A stretch of 64,000 nt of DNA. Origin: Aeromonas tecta (GTDB lineage: Bacteria; Pseudomonadota; Gammaproteobacteria; Enterobacterales; Aeromonadaceae). This document shows, one piece after another, positions 8,649-16,819 of the stretch. The notes beneath the pieces are model-generated. The model saw nothing but the letters and a program-made list of their open reading frames with translations. It was not told the DNA's origin and ran no database searches. The first letter of the stretch is position 1; the number at the start of each line of letters is the position of its first letter. Made by a program: the position numbers and the translations under genes. The DNA is taken from positions 1-64,000 of the forward strand of contig NZ_CDCA01000045.1 in assembly GCF_000820185.1 (NCBI RefSeq), written 5' to 3'.

Positions 8649-8682
8649 CATGATTGGTTGGCAAGTGTGGCAACCAATCATG
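8649..8682. repeat. Perfect 12-bp inverted repeat downstream of betT
   Basis: CATGATTGGTTG (8649-8660) and CAACCAATCATG (8671-8682) enclose a 10-nt loop. There is no T-tract after it (TCTTGAAGG), so it is a poor intrinsic terminator. It may be an mRNA 3'-end stabiliser or a protein-binding palindrome. Part of it (CAATCATG) recurs near 8762. Confidence 0.6.
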
Positions 8683-8710
8683 TCTTGAAGGCTTGTTGAA
8701 TAGGTTGAAC

Positions 8711-8755
8711 TGATTGCACTGATTGCACTGATTGCACTGATTGCACTGATTGCAC
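8711..8755. repeat. Tandem repeat, five copies of TGATTGCAC
   Basis: Five uninterrupted 9-bp units run from 8711 to 8755 and end against TGACG. They lie outside any gene, 92 bp after betT. Such arrays usually vary in copy number between strains. Confidence 0.9.
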
Positions 8756-9259
8756 TGACGCCAATCATGACCAATAAAAATCCCCCACCAAGGAGTTTAT
8801 GTTGGCAATACCGAGGCTATTTGACGATACCCCCATCGGATAACCCATAGCCAGCCCTGCTGTCAGATCCATCCTTACACCATTACCCAATCGCACGGCC
8901 CACGATTTAGATAATGGCCACTGTGACCGGTCCCCAGATCAGCACAGCCTGGCTCTGTATCTGCTTACTCAGTTATCGGAGTATCAAGAGCCGCATTTGC
9001 CGCCCCCATCCGAGTTGAGAACTAATTGGTGAGCTAGCGCAAAAAACACAAATTTTACCTATGATTGCATCACTTTTTGACTGGTTTGTCGGTAAAGGGC
9101 AAGCCTATGATGGCCCCGGTGCCTATTGAACCATCCGGGCCCCGCCCGCTGCTCGATGGAGCAGATTGGAAGCTGTAATCCAGGGCGTAGGGTTACAGTT
9201 CAATGTTTTGTGTAACAAAATCCAAGTATGTAACCATGTCCTATGTTAGAGACGAGCTT
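8756..9259. other. Intergenic region between betT and the NACHT island
   Basis: About 500 bp without a gene I can assign. Two very short plus-strand frames have plausible starts. One is 14 codons from 8799 (MLAIPRLFDDTPIG), directly after AAGGAG. The other is 22 codons from 9062 (MIASLFDWFVGKG...). Neither matches a family I recognise. G+C drops sharply from about 9200, marking the left edge of the A+T-rich island. Confidence 0.4.
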
Positions 9260-11329
9260 ATGACTGATGAGTTGATAGTATCAGCAGCCAATGGCGCTGG
9301 CGGATTTATTTCAAATGTTTTTGAACACAAGATAAATAAAATTAAAGATTATTTTCTAGAAAAAGAACTAGCAAAAGATATAGAGCCTGAAAATATATCA
9401 AACTCTCTGTCTTTATACTTCGAAAAGCTATCTAAACGAGTTAGTGAAATCACGACCGTAGCATTCCCACAACATAAACTTGATTTTGTAACTATTTATG
9501 AGCCATTAAATTTAATTGAAATAAATAAAAGTGAGCATATTGAAGGCGTTGCTCTCGGAAATGGTAAAGCCCAACCTTTCGATATTGTTAATCAACTCAA
9601 AAATGAAAGTGGCGCATATATTATAATTGATAGCGCTGGGATGGGAAAAACTACATTTTCTAGATATTTAGTTCATGAGATTTTGTATAAGAGTGAAAAA
9701 ATCCCTATCTTATTTGACTTAAGGAAAATTAATGAAGGGGCTGATTTAATTGAATTATTAGCAAAAGAACTAGATTTTCCTTGGAAAACATTTTCTCGGG
9801 ATTTATTTTACCGCCTCTTAGCTATAAATAAATTCATAATTATATTGGATGGGTTTGATGAAGTAGCACCGTCCAACCAAGAGTATGTTGCAAATCAAAT
9901 TCACACGCTATCCAGTAAGTGTTGTGACAACTCAATCCTTCTTACATCAAGACCACAAGAAGGCTTACCAGATATTATAAATAGCAATGTATTTAAATTT
10001 GAAGAACTAAATGTAGAACAAGTCAAATCCTTGCTATTAAGATATGACAAGTGCGCCTCATCAAGTGTAGGAAAAAACTTAATTGAGCAACTTGACAAAG
10101 TGCCACAGAACTTCTTAAAAACTCCATTAATCGTTTCACTACTATATAAAACTTTTGGTTTTAATAACTCAATTGCTGATCGTCTCTGTACTTTCTACGA
10201 TGATGTTTATCAAGCCTTATATAAAGGTCACGACTTAATTAATAAAGGTGGTTTTTGTAGAAAGAAAATGTCTAATCTTGATTACGAAGACTTTAGAAAA
10301 CTAGTACGAGGGTTCTGTTATTTAATGACTGTATGCAGAGTAGTTTCATTTACAGATAAAAATGATCTCTATTCTAATTTAGATAAAGCTATAAGGCTGA
10401 CTGGTATAAAACCTAGCTCCAACAGCCATTTTCTTACCGATTTGCTGGTCTCTGTACCTTTAATGACAAAAGAAGGAAATGAATACAAATTTATACATAA
10501 AACAATTTTAGAGTATTTTTCAGCAGAGTACATTGTCTACCACTCTGCAAGTAAAGAAAAGCTTTCTTTAATGCTAAGAAGTGAGTCTTTCTCATCATTT
10601 TCAAAAATTATGGATTTTGTTTATGATATAAACGCATCTTTATACAATAAAGTAATAACAAGAAACTTAGCTACCGTAGCTTACGAAAAAATAAATTTTG
10701 ATAATTTATTAAACAATCTAATAACTTCATGCATGTTACTATATGATATTAAAATAGGAATTTTCGATCTTCCATTTTTAAATAAGGTAATGGATAACCA
10801 CAAGACTGTTTTTTATGAAAGTAATTTCAAAACAGAAAGGGAACAAATCGCCCTACATTTTTCACTTGCTGATAATAACATCATGGGATATATGTCCTAC
10901 GCAGCAAGAATAAGAATGAACAGTAATGTTTTTTACTTTGGCATTGCTAGAAAAGACAAAAAAGATAGCCTTCCATTTCATCACTATGCCTATAATGAAA
11001 TATGTGAAAAATACTCCTATAAAGATTTGTTTGATATTCTTGGCGTTAGTGTTTTAAACCAAGATCATGGCCATGCTCTCAAAGAGTACAGTGATGAGAT
11101 TTTAAACACTATAGAATCGAACAAATGGTTTGATTTTCATGAGAGAACACCTTTTATTTCATGGGGAAGGGATATCATAATAAATGGAATCATAGATGCT
11201 GTTTTTATGAGCGTTGATGAATCAAACAATTCTTTTGCACATATAGTTTCAAAGAAAAAAATAGAGATTTTTTTAGATGAGTTAAAAAAGGAAGATCAGT
11301 TGGAGAGGGAAATAGAAACACTCCTTTGA
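9260..11329 (+). CDS. NACHT-domain STAND NTPase, candidate antiphage sensor
   Basis: About 689 residues from the ATG at 9260 (MTDELIVSAANGAGGF), preceded by AGAGACGAG; the frame extends 19 codons further to 9203, so the start is uncertain. A roughly 100-residue N-terminal region of unknown type precedes the NTPase. Walker A is DSAGMGKTTFSRYL (about residues 124-137) and the NACHT-style Walker B is IIILDGFDEV (about 193-202), followed by the sensor LLTSRPQEG. A helical region with HKTILEYFSAEYIV, typical of the NACHT winged-helix part, follows, then about 260 residues of unrecognised C-terminal domain. Bacterial NACHT proteins include single-gene phage-defence systems related to eukaryotic NLRs. 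Base composition is far more A+T-rich than all neighbours and the codon use (AAA, ATA, TTA) differs, so recent transfer is likely. Defence function is inference; no partner gene is adjacent. Confidence 0.85.
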   Translation: MTDELIVSAANGAGGFISNVFEHKINKIKDYFLEKELAKDIEPENISNSLSLYFEKLSKRVSEITTVAFPQHKLDFVTIYEPLNLIEINKSEHIEGVALGNGKAQPFDIVNQLKNESGAYIIIDSAGMGKTTFSRYLVHEILYKSEKIPILFDLRKINEGADLIELLAKELDFPWKTFSRDLFYRLLAINKFIIILDGFDEVAPSNQEYVANQIHTLSSKCCDNSILLTSRPQEGLPDIINSNVFKFEELNVEQVKSLLLRYDKCASSSVGKNLIEQLDKVPQNFLKTPLIVSLLYKTFGFNNSIADRLCTFYDDVYQALYKGHDLINKGGFCRKKMSNLDYEDFRKLVRGFCYLMTVCRVVSFTDKNDLYSNLDKAIRLTGIKPSSNSHFLTDLLVSVPLMTKEGNEYKFIHKTILEYFSAEYIVYHSASKEKLSLMLRSESFSSFSKIMDFVYDINASLYNKVITRNLATVAYEKINFDNLLNNLITSCMLLYDIKIGIFDLPFLNKVMDNHKTVFYESNFKTEREQIALHFSLADNNIMGYMSYAARIRMNSNVFYFGIARKDKKDSLPFHHYAYNEICEKYSYKDLFDILGVSVLNQDHGHALKEYSDEILNTIESNKWFDFHERTPFISWGRDIIINGIIDAVFMSVDESNNSFAHIVSKKKIEIFLDELKKEDQLEREIETLL

Positions 11330-11481
11330 GATAAAGTCTGGGGGGTGATTTAGGACACCCACCTTTTCTGAGAAAGTCCCAGTCTGACCAATTAACACCG
11401 TTGTGACCAATGAAGGGTCTAGATGTCAGTGTAAAAGCAGGCACGCCGGTAGCTTTAGCATGGTAAGTATCTTGCTCAGCA
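11330..11481. other. Right edge of the NACHT island, possible mobile-element scar
   Basis: The sequence changes here from A+T-rich to average composition. It begins with GGGGGGTGATTTAGGACACCC, which has the look of an insertion-sequence end. An 18-codon frame (MKGLDVSVKAGTPVALAW, from 11409) lies inside. No transposase or matching inverted end was found. Confidence 0.3.
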
Positions 11482-11484
11482 ACA

Positions 11485-11515
11485 CGGGTGGTACTGAAAA
11501 GCACCACCCGTTTTT
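11485..11515 (+). terminator. Rho-independent terminator
   Basis: The stem CGGGTGGT/ACCACCCG (11485-11492 and 11503-11510) is followed by TTTTT. It can end transcription arriving from the NACHT gene. Confidence 0.8.
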
Positions 11516-11538
11516 ATCTTCCTACGTCTATTTATCCC

Positions 11539-13116
11539 CTATTCCTCAATCTCCTCACCCAACCAATATTCCCGCCCAACCCCGGCCCCGGCGACAAAGT
11601 AAGGATCGTGGGAAACCAGCAGCAAAGTGCTTGGATAGTCGGCCAGCACCTGAGTGAGCAACTGCCGAGAGGCGTGATCCAGGTGGTTATCCGGTTCATC
11701 GAGGAGCAGCAGCTCTGGCTGCTGGGCCAATACCATCAGCAGACCCAGTTTCAGCCGCTCGCCACCGCTGAGTGCGTGGCTCGGCTGCAAGGCTCTGTCG
11801 CGCCGCAATCCTATACCCGCCAGCCGGGTTCTCGCGTCACTCTCAGCCAGATCCGGCGCCGCTGCCAACAGGTTAGCCAGTGGACTGAGCGCCTTGTCGA
11901 TGAGACTCAATCCCTGATCCAGACAGGCAAGCCTGGCGCTGATCCGGTAAGAACCCGATTCTGGTACCAGCTCCCCGCGTAGCATCTTGAACAGGCTCGA
12001 TTTTCCGCTACCGTTCTTGCCACTGAGCAGGCAGCGATCTCCCCGTTGCAACACCAGACTGACGCTCTGGCTGTGCCAGCGCGGATGGCTGGCTGCCGTA
12101 ATCACCAGCGGCTGGGCACTGCCCTGTTTGCTGGCATCGACCCCATCCTGCCACTGCATACGCAGAGGCTGCACCGCAGCCAGGGCGGCGGCCGCATCCA
12201 CCTTTAGCCCCAGCTGCTGTTGATGACCACGCTCATGACGATCCAATACCTTGCCAAGGGACTTGCCCGCCTGATCCGCTTTGAAATCGAGCAGCACCTT
12301 GGCCTGGGAGCCACGCTCCCGGCGACCCTGACTGGCGCGCTTTGCCGCTTGCTCGCGCACTCTTTGCAGTGCCTGAGCTGCCGCCTTCTCACTGCGCACT
12401 GCCTGATCCAGGCGCGCACCTCTCGCGGCCTGCTCCTGTGCCTGCTGCTGTAAATAGGCCTGGAATGAAAGCTGCGAGCTTTGCAGCCCTTGCTCGTTTA
12501 ACTCAAACAGTTGCTGGGCCTGATTGAGCAGCCGCCTGTCGTGGCTCACAAGCAGATAACCGCCTGGGTGGCGCGCCAGTTGCCGCCCCAGCCAGTCGAT
12601 ACCCTCGGCGTCGAGGTGATTGTCAGGCTCGTCCAGCAGCAGGAAGTGATCCGGGTTGGCAAAGAGCGCCAACAGCCTTAACCGTCTGAGCTGACCACCG
12701 CTTAGACAGGCCAATGGTTGGTTGATATCGACATCCAAGTTGGCCTCTGCCAGAAGCGCCGCTAGGTCCTCTCTCAGGGTCCAGCGCTCCCCTAGCAGCT
12801 CGAAATCCCGGCTGTCGATACTGCCCAACTCAATGCGCTCAAGAGCGCCCAGGGCCTCCCCCCAGCCAATAAGATCACTCACTGAGCCTTCACTGCCTGA
12901 CGCAAATTGGGAAAGCCAGGCGACGGGCCGAGCCCATTCCACCTTGCCCGATACCGGAGCGCGCAGACCGGCCAGCACCTCCAGCAGCAGGCTCTTGCCG
13001 ATGCCATTGCGGCCGATCAGGGTGCAGGGCGCCTGGGGCAGGGAAAATGTGAGGGGCGCAATGCCGGGCAGATAAGGCAGTTGCAACTGTTTGATATGAC
13101 ATGACATAGGGGTCAT
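11539..13116 (-). CDS. ABC-F family ATPase
   Basis: About 525 residues from the ATG at 13116, which has CAGGAG five bases upstream; a GTG two codons earlier is less likely. There are two ABC nucleotide-binding domains on one chain. The first has Walker A GRNGIGKSLL, signature LSGGQLRRL and Walker B FLLLDEPDNHLD. The second has GKNGSGKSSL, LSGGERLKL and LLLLDEPDNHLD. They are joined by a charged, Gln/Ala/Arg-rich linker typical of ABC-F proteins, and there are no membrane segments. ABC-F members act on ribosomes as translation factors, and some protect against antibiotics. This one is somewhat short and does not clearly match Uup, EttA, YbiT or YheS, so a specific role is not assigned. Confidence 0.88.
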   Translation of the reverse strand: MTPMSCHIKQLQLPYLPGIAPLTFSLPQAPCTLIGRNGIGKSLLLEVLAGLRAPVSGKVEWARPVAWLSQFASGSEGSVSDLIGWGEALGALERIELGSIDSRDFELLGERWTLREDLAALLAEANLDVDINQPLACLSGGQLRRLRLLALFANPDHFLLLDEPDNHLDAEGIDWLGRQLARHPGGYLLVSHDRRLLNQAQQLFELNEQGLQSSQLSFQAYLQQQAQEQAARGARLDQAVRSEKAAAQALQRVREQAAKRASQGRRERGSQAKVLLDFKADQAGKSLGKVLDRHERGHQQQLGLKVDAAAALAAVQPLRMQWQDGVDASKQGSAQPLVITAASHPRWHSQSVSLVLQRGDRCLLSGKNGSGKSSLFKMLRGELVPESGSYRISARLACLDQGLSLIDKALSPLANLLAAAPDLAESDARTRLAGIGLRRDRALQPSHALSGGERLKLGLLMVLAQQPELLLLDEPDNHLDHASRQLLTQVLADYPSTLLLVSHDPYFVAGAGVGREYWLGEEIEE

Positions 13117-13169
13117 CTGCACTCCTGTGGGTCAATGCCGGAGCATCAAGCCAAGAGCCAAGCCAAATG

Positions 13170-13345
13170 ACAGGGACGTGCGTCCACGGATACGAAGCAA
13201 GGAGGAATCAACATCAACCTGTCACGGTAAAGACGCACCCGGCCTCGCTAAACGAGGGCAAAGACGATAAGGGGTGCGGACAGGTTAAATGCGCATCGGA
13301 GGAAATACTCGGGTATCAAGGAAGCCCAAAGGCTAACCCGACGAC
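13170..13345 (+). ncRNA. Structured RNA candidate, possible 5' remnant of a group II intron
   Basis: Nested helices can be read directly. AACCTGTC (13216-13223) pairs with GACAGGTT (13279-13286). Just inside, CGCACCC (13234-13240) pairs with GGGTGCG (13272-13278), and CCTCG (13243-13247) pairs with CGAGG (13253-13257). A second element pairs CGGGT (13310-13314) with ACCCG (13336-13340), enclosing AGCC-CAAA-GGCT. A GTGCG, the usual first bases of group II introns, lies at 13178. No reverse transcriptase or domain V is present, so if this is an intron it is a fragment. The strand is uncertain. Confidence 0.4.
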
Positions 13346-13420
13346 GCAAAGCGGTCAACTGAACATGCTGACACCCATCACAGTGCAAGCTTGATGAGCT
13401 GCCCTACCGGCGTTTTATGC

Positions 13421-13434
13421 TTTCCATATGGAAA
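13421..13434. promoter_or_regulatory. 14-bp palindrome upstream of the DKNYY-like gene
   Basis: TTTCCATATGGAAA is a perfect palindrome 108 bp before the next start codon and may be an operator. No regulator is suggested by context. Confidence 0.3.
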
Positions 13435-13542
13435 CCATCCTACGTATGATTCCAAACGGCACCACTTATGGGCGTTCTATTTCTCGAAACCCAGGCTGCC
13501 ATTTTGAATCATCACCCACCTCTCAACGGACAGTGAGCCCCT

Positions 13543-14457
13543 ATGAACCTTCGTTACTGCGCCCTGCTGGCATGTTGCCTGCCACTTGTGACCCATGCAG
13601 AGATCACTCCCCCCTATCAACTGGAAGCCGGGAAAGTGGTCTTCAAACCCTATGGCAATCAACCGGGGACACCACTTGTGGGTGCGCAGACGGAAGACTT
13701 CGAGGTCACATATCGCAACGATGATTTCAGCATTGCCCTCTCGCAAGGGCGCTATTTCTGTAACGAACACCCCTTGCCCGACAGCTTCGATATCAACACC
13801 GCCAAGGCGCTCGGCAGCTTCCTGCTGAGCGGGCAGCAGGCCTATGCCTATTGCGAGCAGGTCAAGACGCCGGTCAATATCGCCTCTTTCAAATTGCTCG
13901 ATCACCCTTTCGCCAGCGACGATCGCCATGTCTTTCTCGTCACAGGCGAAGTGCTCGACGGCGCTGACCCCAAGCACCTGAAGACGGCCCATGGCCAGGC
14001 TGCCGACCAGCGTCACTACTACTATGTGGCCGAGCAGACCAGAGTCATCCCCCACAAGGGCAAAGTGACCCTGTACGACGTCTGCCAGGGATGGGCCAAG
14101 ATCGACGGCGCTCTCTATTTCGAGGGCGAAGCTCAAAAAGAGGTGGATGCCGCCAGCTTCCATTGTCTGAACTTCTCTTCGGCCGTCACCAAGGACGGTT
14201 TCTATAGCGGCAACCAGCGGATAGCGCCCCTGCCAACAGGGGTCGATAGCGCCCTTATCAAGCCGCTGCAGGAGAACTTCGTCACCGACGGCACCCGGGT
14301 CTGGTACGTGAACATCAAGCCGACCGAACTGGCAGGGGTCAATCTGGCGGCGGCCAAGGTGGAATACGATCGGCTCAGCGATGGCGTGCACAACTGGGAT
14401 TGCAGTGTTCACGACGACCAGGGCAACCCCAGCTGTAAAAAAACAGCAGTGGAATAA
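13543..14457 (+). CDS. Exported DKNYY-like protein of unknown function
   Basis: A 304-residue protein with a cleavable signal peptide (MNLRYCALLACCLPLVTHA-E). The mature part contains irregular repeats in which an aspartate or glycine is followed by aromatic residues in a beta-like pattern: DDRHVFLVTGEVLDGAD, DQRHYYYVAEQT, DGALYFEGEA, KDGFYSGN and DGTRVWYVNIKP. This resembles DKNYY-family repeats. Cysteines recur (RYFCNE, AYCEQ, DVCQGW, FHCLN, WDCSVH, PSCKK), suggesting disulphides in the periplasm. The gene stands alone and shares a bidirectional terminator with thrC. Confidence 0.6.
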   Translation: MNLRYCALLACCLPLVTHAEITPPYQLEAGKVVFKPYGNQPGTPLVGAQTEDFEVTYRNDDFSIALSQGRYFCNEHPLPDSFDINTAKALGSFLLSGQQAYAYCEQVKTPVNIASFKLLDHPFASDDRHVFLVTGEVLDGADPKHLKTAHGQAADQRHYYYVAEQTRVIPHKGKVTLYDVCQGWAKIDGALYFEGEAQKEVDAASFHCLNFSSAVTKDGFYSGNQRIAPLPTGVDSALIKPLQENFVTDGTRVWYVNIKPTELAGVNLAAAKVEYDRLSDGVHNWDCSVHDDQGNPSCKKTAVE

Positions 14458-14501
14458 CTTGCTCCCGATTTCTGGTTGCTCTCAACCTGAACGCAGAAAA
14501 C

Positions 14502-14529
14502 AAAAATCCCCCGATATCGGGGGATTTTT
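14502..14529. terminator. Bidirectional terminator between the DKNYY-like gene and thrC
   Basis: A perfect inverted repeat AAAAATCCCCCGAT/ATCGGGGGATTTTT with flanking A and T runs serves both converging genes. Confidence 0.92.
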
Positions 14530-14571
14530 TATGGCTACCATTCAGCACCCAGATATCCTGCTTAACCAGTC

Positions 14572-15846
14572 TTACTCAACCAGAAATGCCCTTAACGGGG
14601 CGAACTCTGCCGGCAGGTTGTGGGACAAGAGCGGCAAGGCGGCGTGCTTGGCAAGCGGGCCCGGCAGCGGTACGTCCAGCCCCAGGATCTCGTCCACCGA
14701 CTCCTTGAACTTGGCGGGATGGGCGGTGCAGAGGAACACCCCTACTTCGTCCTCAGCCAACTGCTCACCCAGCAGATCCCAGGCGATGGCGCCGTGGGGC
14801 TCGCACAGGTAATCCAGCTGGTGCAGGCGTTGGAGCGCATCGCGGGTCTGGGCGTCGTCACGCATGCCTGAGCCCAGAGTCTCCAGCGCCCAGCCATTGC
14901 GGCGGCACAGCTCTTCGACCCGCGGCCAGTTGTTGGGGCGGCTCACGTCCATGGCGTTGGAGAGGGTCGCGACCGTCTGGTGCGGCTCCCACTGGCCGGT
15001 TTTCAGGTAGCGCGGCACCGTATCGTTGGCATTGGTGGCGGCGATAAAGCGCTTCACCGGCAGCCCCAGCGCCTTGGCAATGAGGCCCGCTGTCAGGTTC
15101 CCGAAGTTGCCGGACGGCACGCTGATGACCGCCTTGGCACGATCCGCTTTGGGTAACTGGGCGGCGGCTTCGAAGTAGTAGCAAACTTGCGCGAGCAAGC
15201 GGCTGATGTTGATGGAGTTGGCGGAATTCAGACCGATGGCCTTTTTCAGCACCTCGTCATCGAACGCATCTTTCACCAGTGCCTGACAGGCATCGAAGTC
15301 ACCGTCGATGGCGATGGTGCGGATGTTGCCGCCGAGGGTGCAGAACAGCGCCTCCTGCAAGGGGCTGATCTTGCCCTTGGGATAGAGGATGACCACTTCT
15401 ATCCCCTCCAGCCCGTAGAAGGCGTGGGCCACGGCGGCGCCGGTATCGCCGGAGGTGGCGGTCAAGATGGTGATCTTGTCGTTGGTGCGGAAGGCAGCCA
15501 GGCACTGGGCCATAAAGCGGCCGCCGAAGTCCTTGAACGCCAGGGTCGGGCCGTGGAACAGCTCCAGGGCATAAGTCCCGTCTTTGAGTTTCACCAGAGG
15601 CGCCGGGAAGGTGAAGGCGGCGTCGATCAACTCACTCACTTTAGCGGCAGGTACTTCATCCCCCAGCAGGTGGCTGATGATGCGAGCGGAGCGCTCGGCC
15701 AGCGGCAGCGCCAGCAGAGCGTCCACATCGGCAAGCGGCTCAAGCGTCTCAGGGAAGAAGAGCCCCTGTTCGCGGCCCAAGCCCTGGCGCACCGCCTGGG
15801 CGAAGCTGACCTGTTCACTCTTGTCCTTGATATTGTAAAGATTCAT
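14572..15846 (-). CDS. thrC: Threonine synthase
   Basis: A 424-residue PLP enzyme converting O-phosphohomoserine to threonine. It starts [24 protein letters not shown], like E. coli ThrC. The PLP lysine lies in [14 protein letters not shown], and the phosphate-binding loop is [17 protein letters not shown]. Length matches the enterobacterial family. The start overlaps the thrB stop by 4 bp (ATGA), so the last two genes of thrABC are translationally coupled. It is regulated with the operon by the upstream attenuator. Confidence 0.97.
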   Translation of the reverse strand: MNLYNIKDKSEQVSFAQAVRQGLGREQGLFFPETLEPLADVDALLALPLAERSARIISHLLGDEVPAAKVSELIDAAFTFPAPLVKLKDGTYALELFHGPTLAFKDFGGRFMAQCLAAFRTNDKITILTATSGDTGAAVAHAFYGLEGIEVVILYPKGKISPLQEALFCTLGGNIRTIAIDGDFDACQALVKDAFDDEVLKKAIGLNSANSINISRLLAQVCYYFEAAAQLPKADRAKAVISVPSGNFGNLTAGLIAKALGLPVKRFIAATNANDTVPRYLKTGQWEPHQTVATLSNAMDVSRPNNWPRVEELCRRNGWALETLGSGMRDDAQTRDALQRLHQLDYLCEPHGAIAWDLLGEQLAEDEVGVFLCTAHPAKFKESVDEILGLDVPLPGPLAKHAALPLLSHNLPAEFAPLRAFLVE

Positions 15847-16817
15847 AGCTCGCTTCCTGTTACCCGTGCCCCGGCCATGTCCAATTTACAGACCCGGGCA
15901 AATCCATCTTCGTTCTGCACGAAATGTGCGTCCATCCAATCCTTCATGCGCTCGGCCTGGGCCAGATCCTTCATCACCACGAAGACGCTGGGGCCAGAGC
16001 CGGAGATGCCGGTGGCGAGCGCCCCGTTCTGGGCCGCCTGGGACCGCACCTCGTTGAACCCTTCGATCAGCGCCGCGCGATAGGGCTCGGCGATCACGTC
16101 TTTCAAGACACTCGCCGCCAGTCCTTCCTGCTGGCTGTAGCTGGCGTGCACGAAGGCCGCCAGCCGGCGACCGTAGGTGAGGCAGTCCTGACGGCGATAC
16201 TGGGCCGGCAGGATGGCGCGGGCGGCGGCGGTGGAGACCACAGTGCCCGGGTAGCAGACCACCCAGTACCACTGCTCAAACACCGGGATGCCCTGGCTGA
16301 TGACGCCCGCCTCTTCCACGATCAGCTGCATACCGCCGAGATAGCAGGGGGCCACGTTGTCGTAGTGCACGGAGCCAGAGATCCGTCCTTCCATCTCCCC
16401 CATCAGCAGTAGCATATCGTGTTCGTTCAAGGGCTCGCCGTGGAAGGCGTTGAGGCCCTCCAGCGCCGCCACCACGCTGCAGGCGCTGGACCCGAGGCCC
16501 GATCCCACCGGCAGGTTCTTCTCCAGCACCATCTCAAGCGGGCGCAGTGTCTTGCCAATCTTGGCGAGCGCCTCTCCATAGCCTACCCAGCAGTCGTAGA
16601 GGATGTTCTTCTTGGGATCATCCGGCAGCTTGTGGGCATAGCGGCCCACGGAGGAGAGGGCAAAGGAAACGTCTGCCGCTTTGACCTGGACGCGATCCCC
16701 CAAGAGGGAGCCATCCACGGGGGCGAGGGCCGCCCCCAACACATCGAATCCCACGCTCAGGTTGGCGCTGGAGGCCGGGGCATATGCCACTACGCTGCCG
16801 TACATGTCTGAACTCAT
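15843..16817 (-). CDS. thrB: Homoserine kinase
   Basis: A 324-residue GHMP kinase phosphorylating homoserine. The family start [20 protein letters not shown] is preceded here by a few residues. The ATG at 16817 has AGGAG upstream and lies 2 bp past the thrA stop. The GHMP ATP-binding motif is [17 protein letters not shown] (about residues 90-106), and the C-terminal GHMP motif is [14 protein letters not shown]. It is slightly longer than the E. coli protein (309-310 residues). Confidence 0.97.
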   Translation of the reverse strand: MSSDMYGSVVAYAPASSANLSVGFDVLGAALAPVDGSLLGDRVQVKAADVSFALSSVGRYAHKLPDDPKKNILYDCWVGYGEALAKIGKTLRPLEMVLEKNLPVGSGLGSSACSVVAALEGLNAFHGEPLNEHDMLLLMGEMEGRISGSVHYDNVAPCYLGGMQLIVEEAGVISQGIPVFEQWYWVVCYPGTVVSTAAARAILPAQYRRQDCLTYGRRLAAFVHASYSQQEGLAASVLKDVIAEPYRAALIEGFNEVRSQAAQNGALATGISGSGPSVFVVMKDLAQAERMKDWMDAHFVQNEDGFARVCKLDMAGARVTGSEL

Positions 16818-16819
16818 GC

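Noticed and set aside
8711..8755. CRISPR-like array
   Set aside because: Nine-base units without spacers are a simple tandem repeat. No CRISPR repeat-spacer pattern or cas gene was seen anywhere in the window.
11539..13116. Idea that the ABC-F gene is an antibiotic-resistance determinant acquired with the NACHT island
   Set aside because: Its base composition equals the host genes and it does not resemble the known ribosome-protection subfamilies enough to claim this.
13167..13394. 75-codon frame, and resemblance of GACGCAAAGC to a c-di-GMP-I riboswitch
   Set aside because: The frame matches no family and the region is better explained by helices. Only a 10-nt core resembles the riboswitch; the GNRA receptor and flanking stems are missing.
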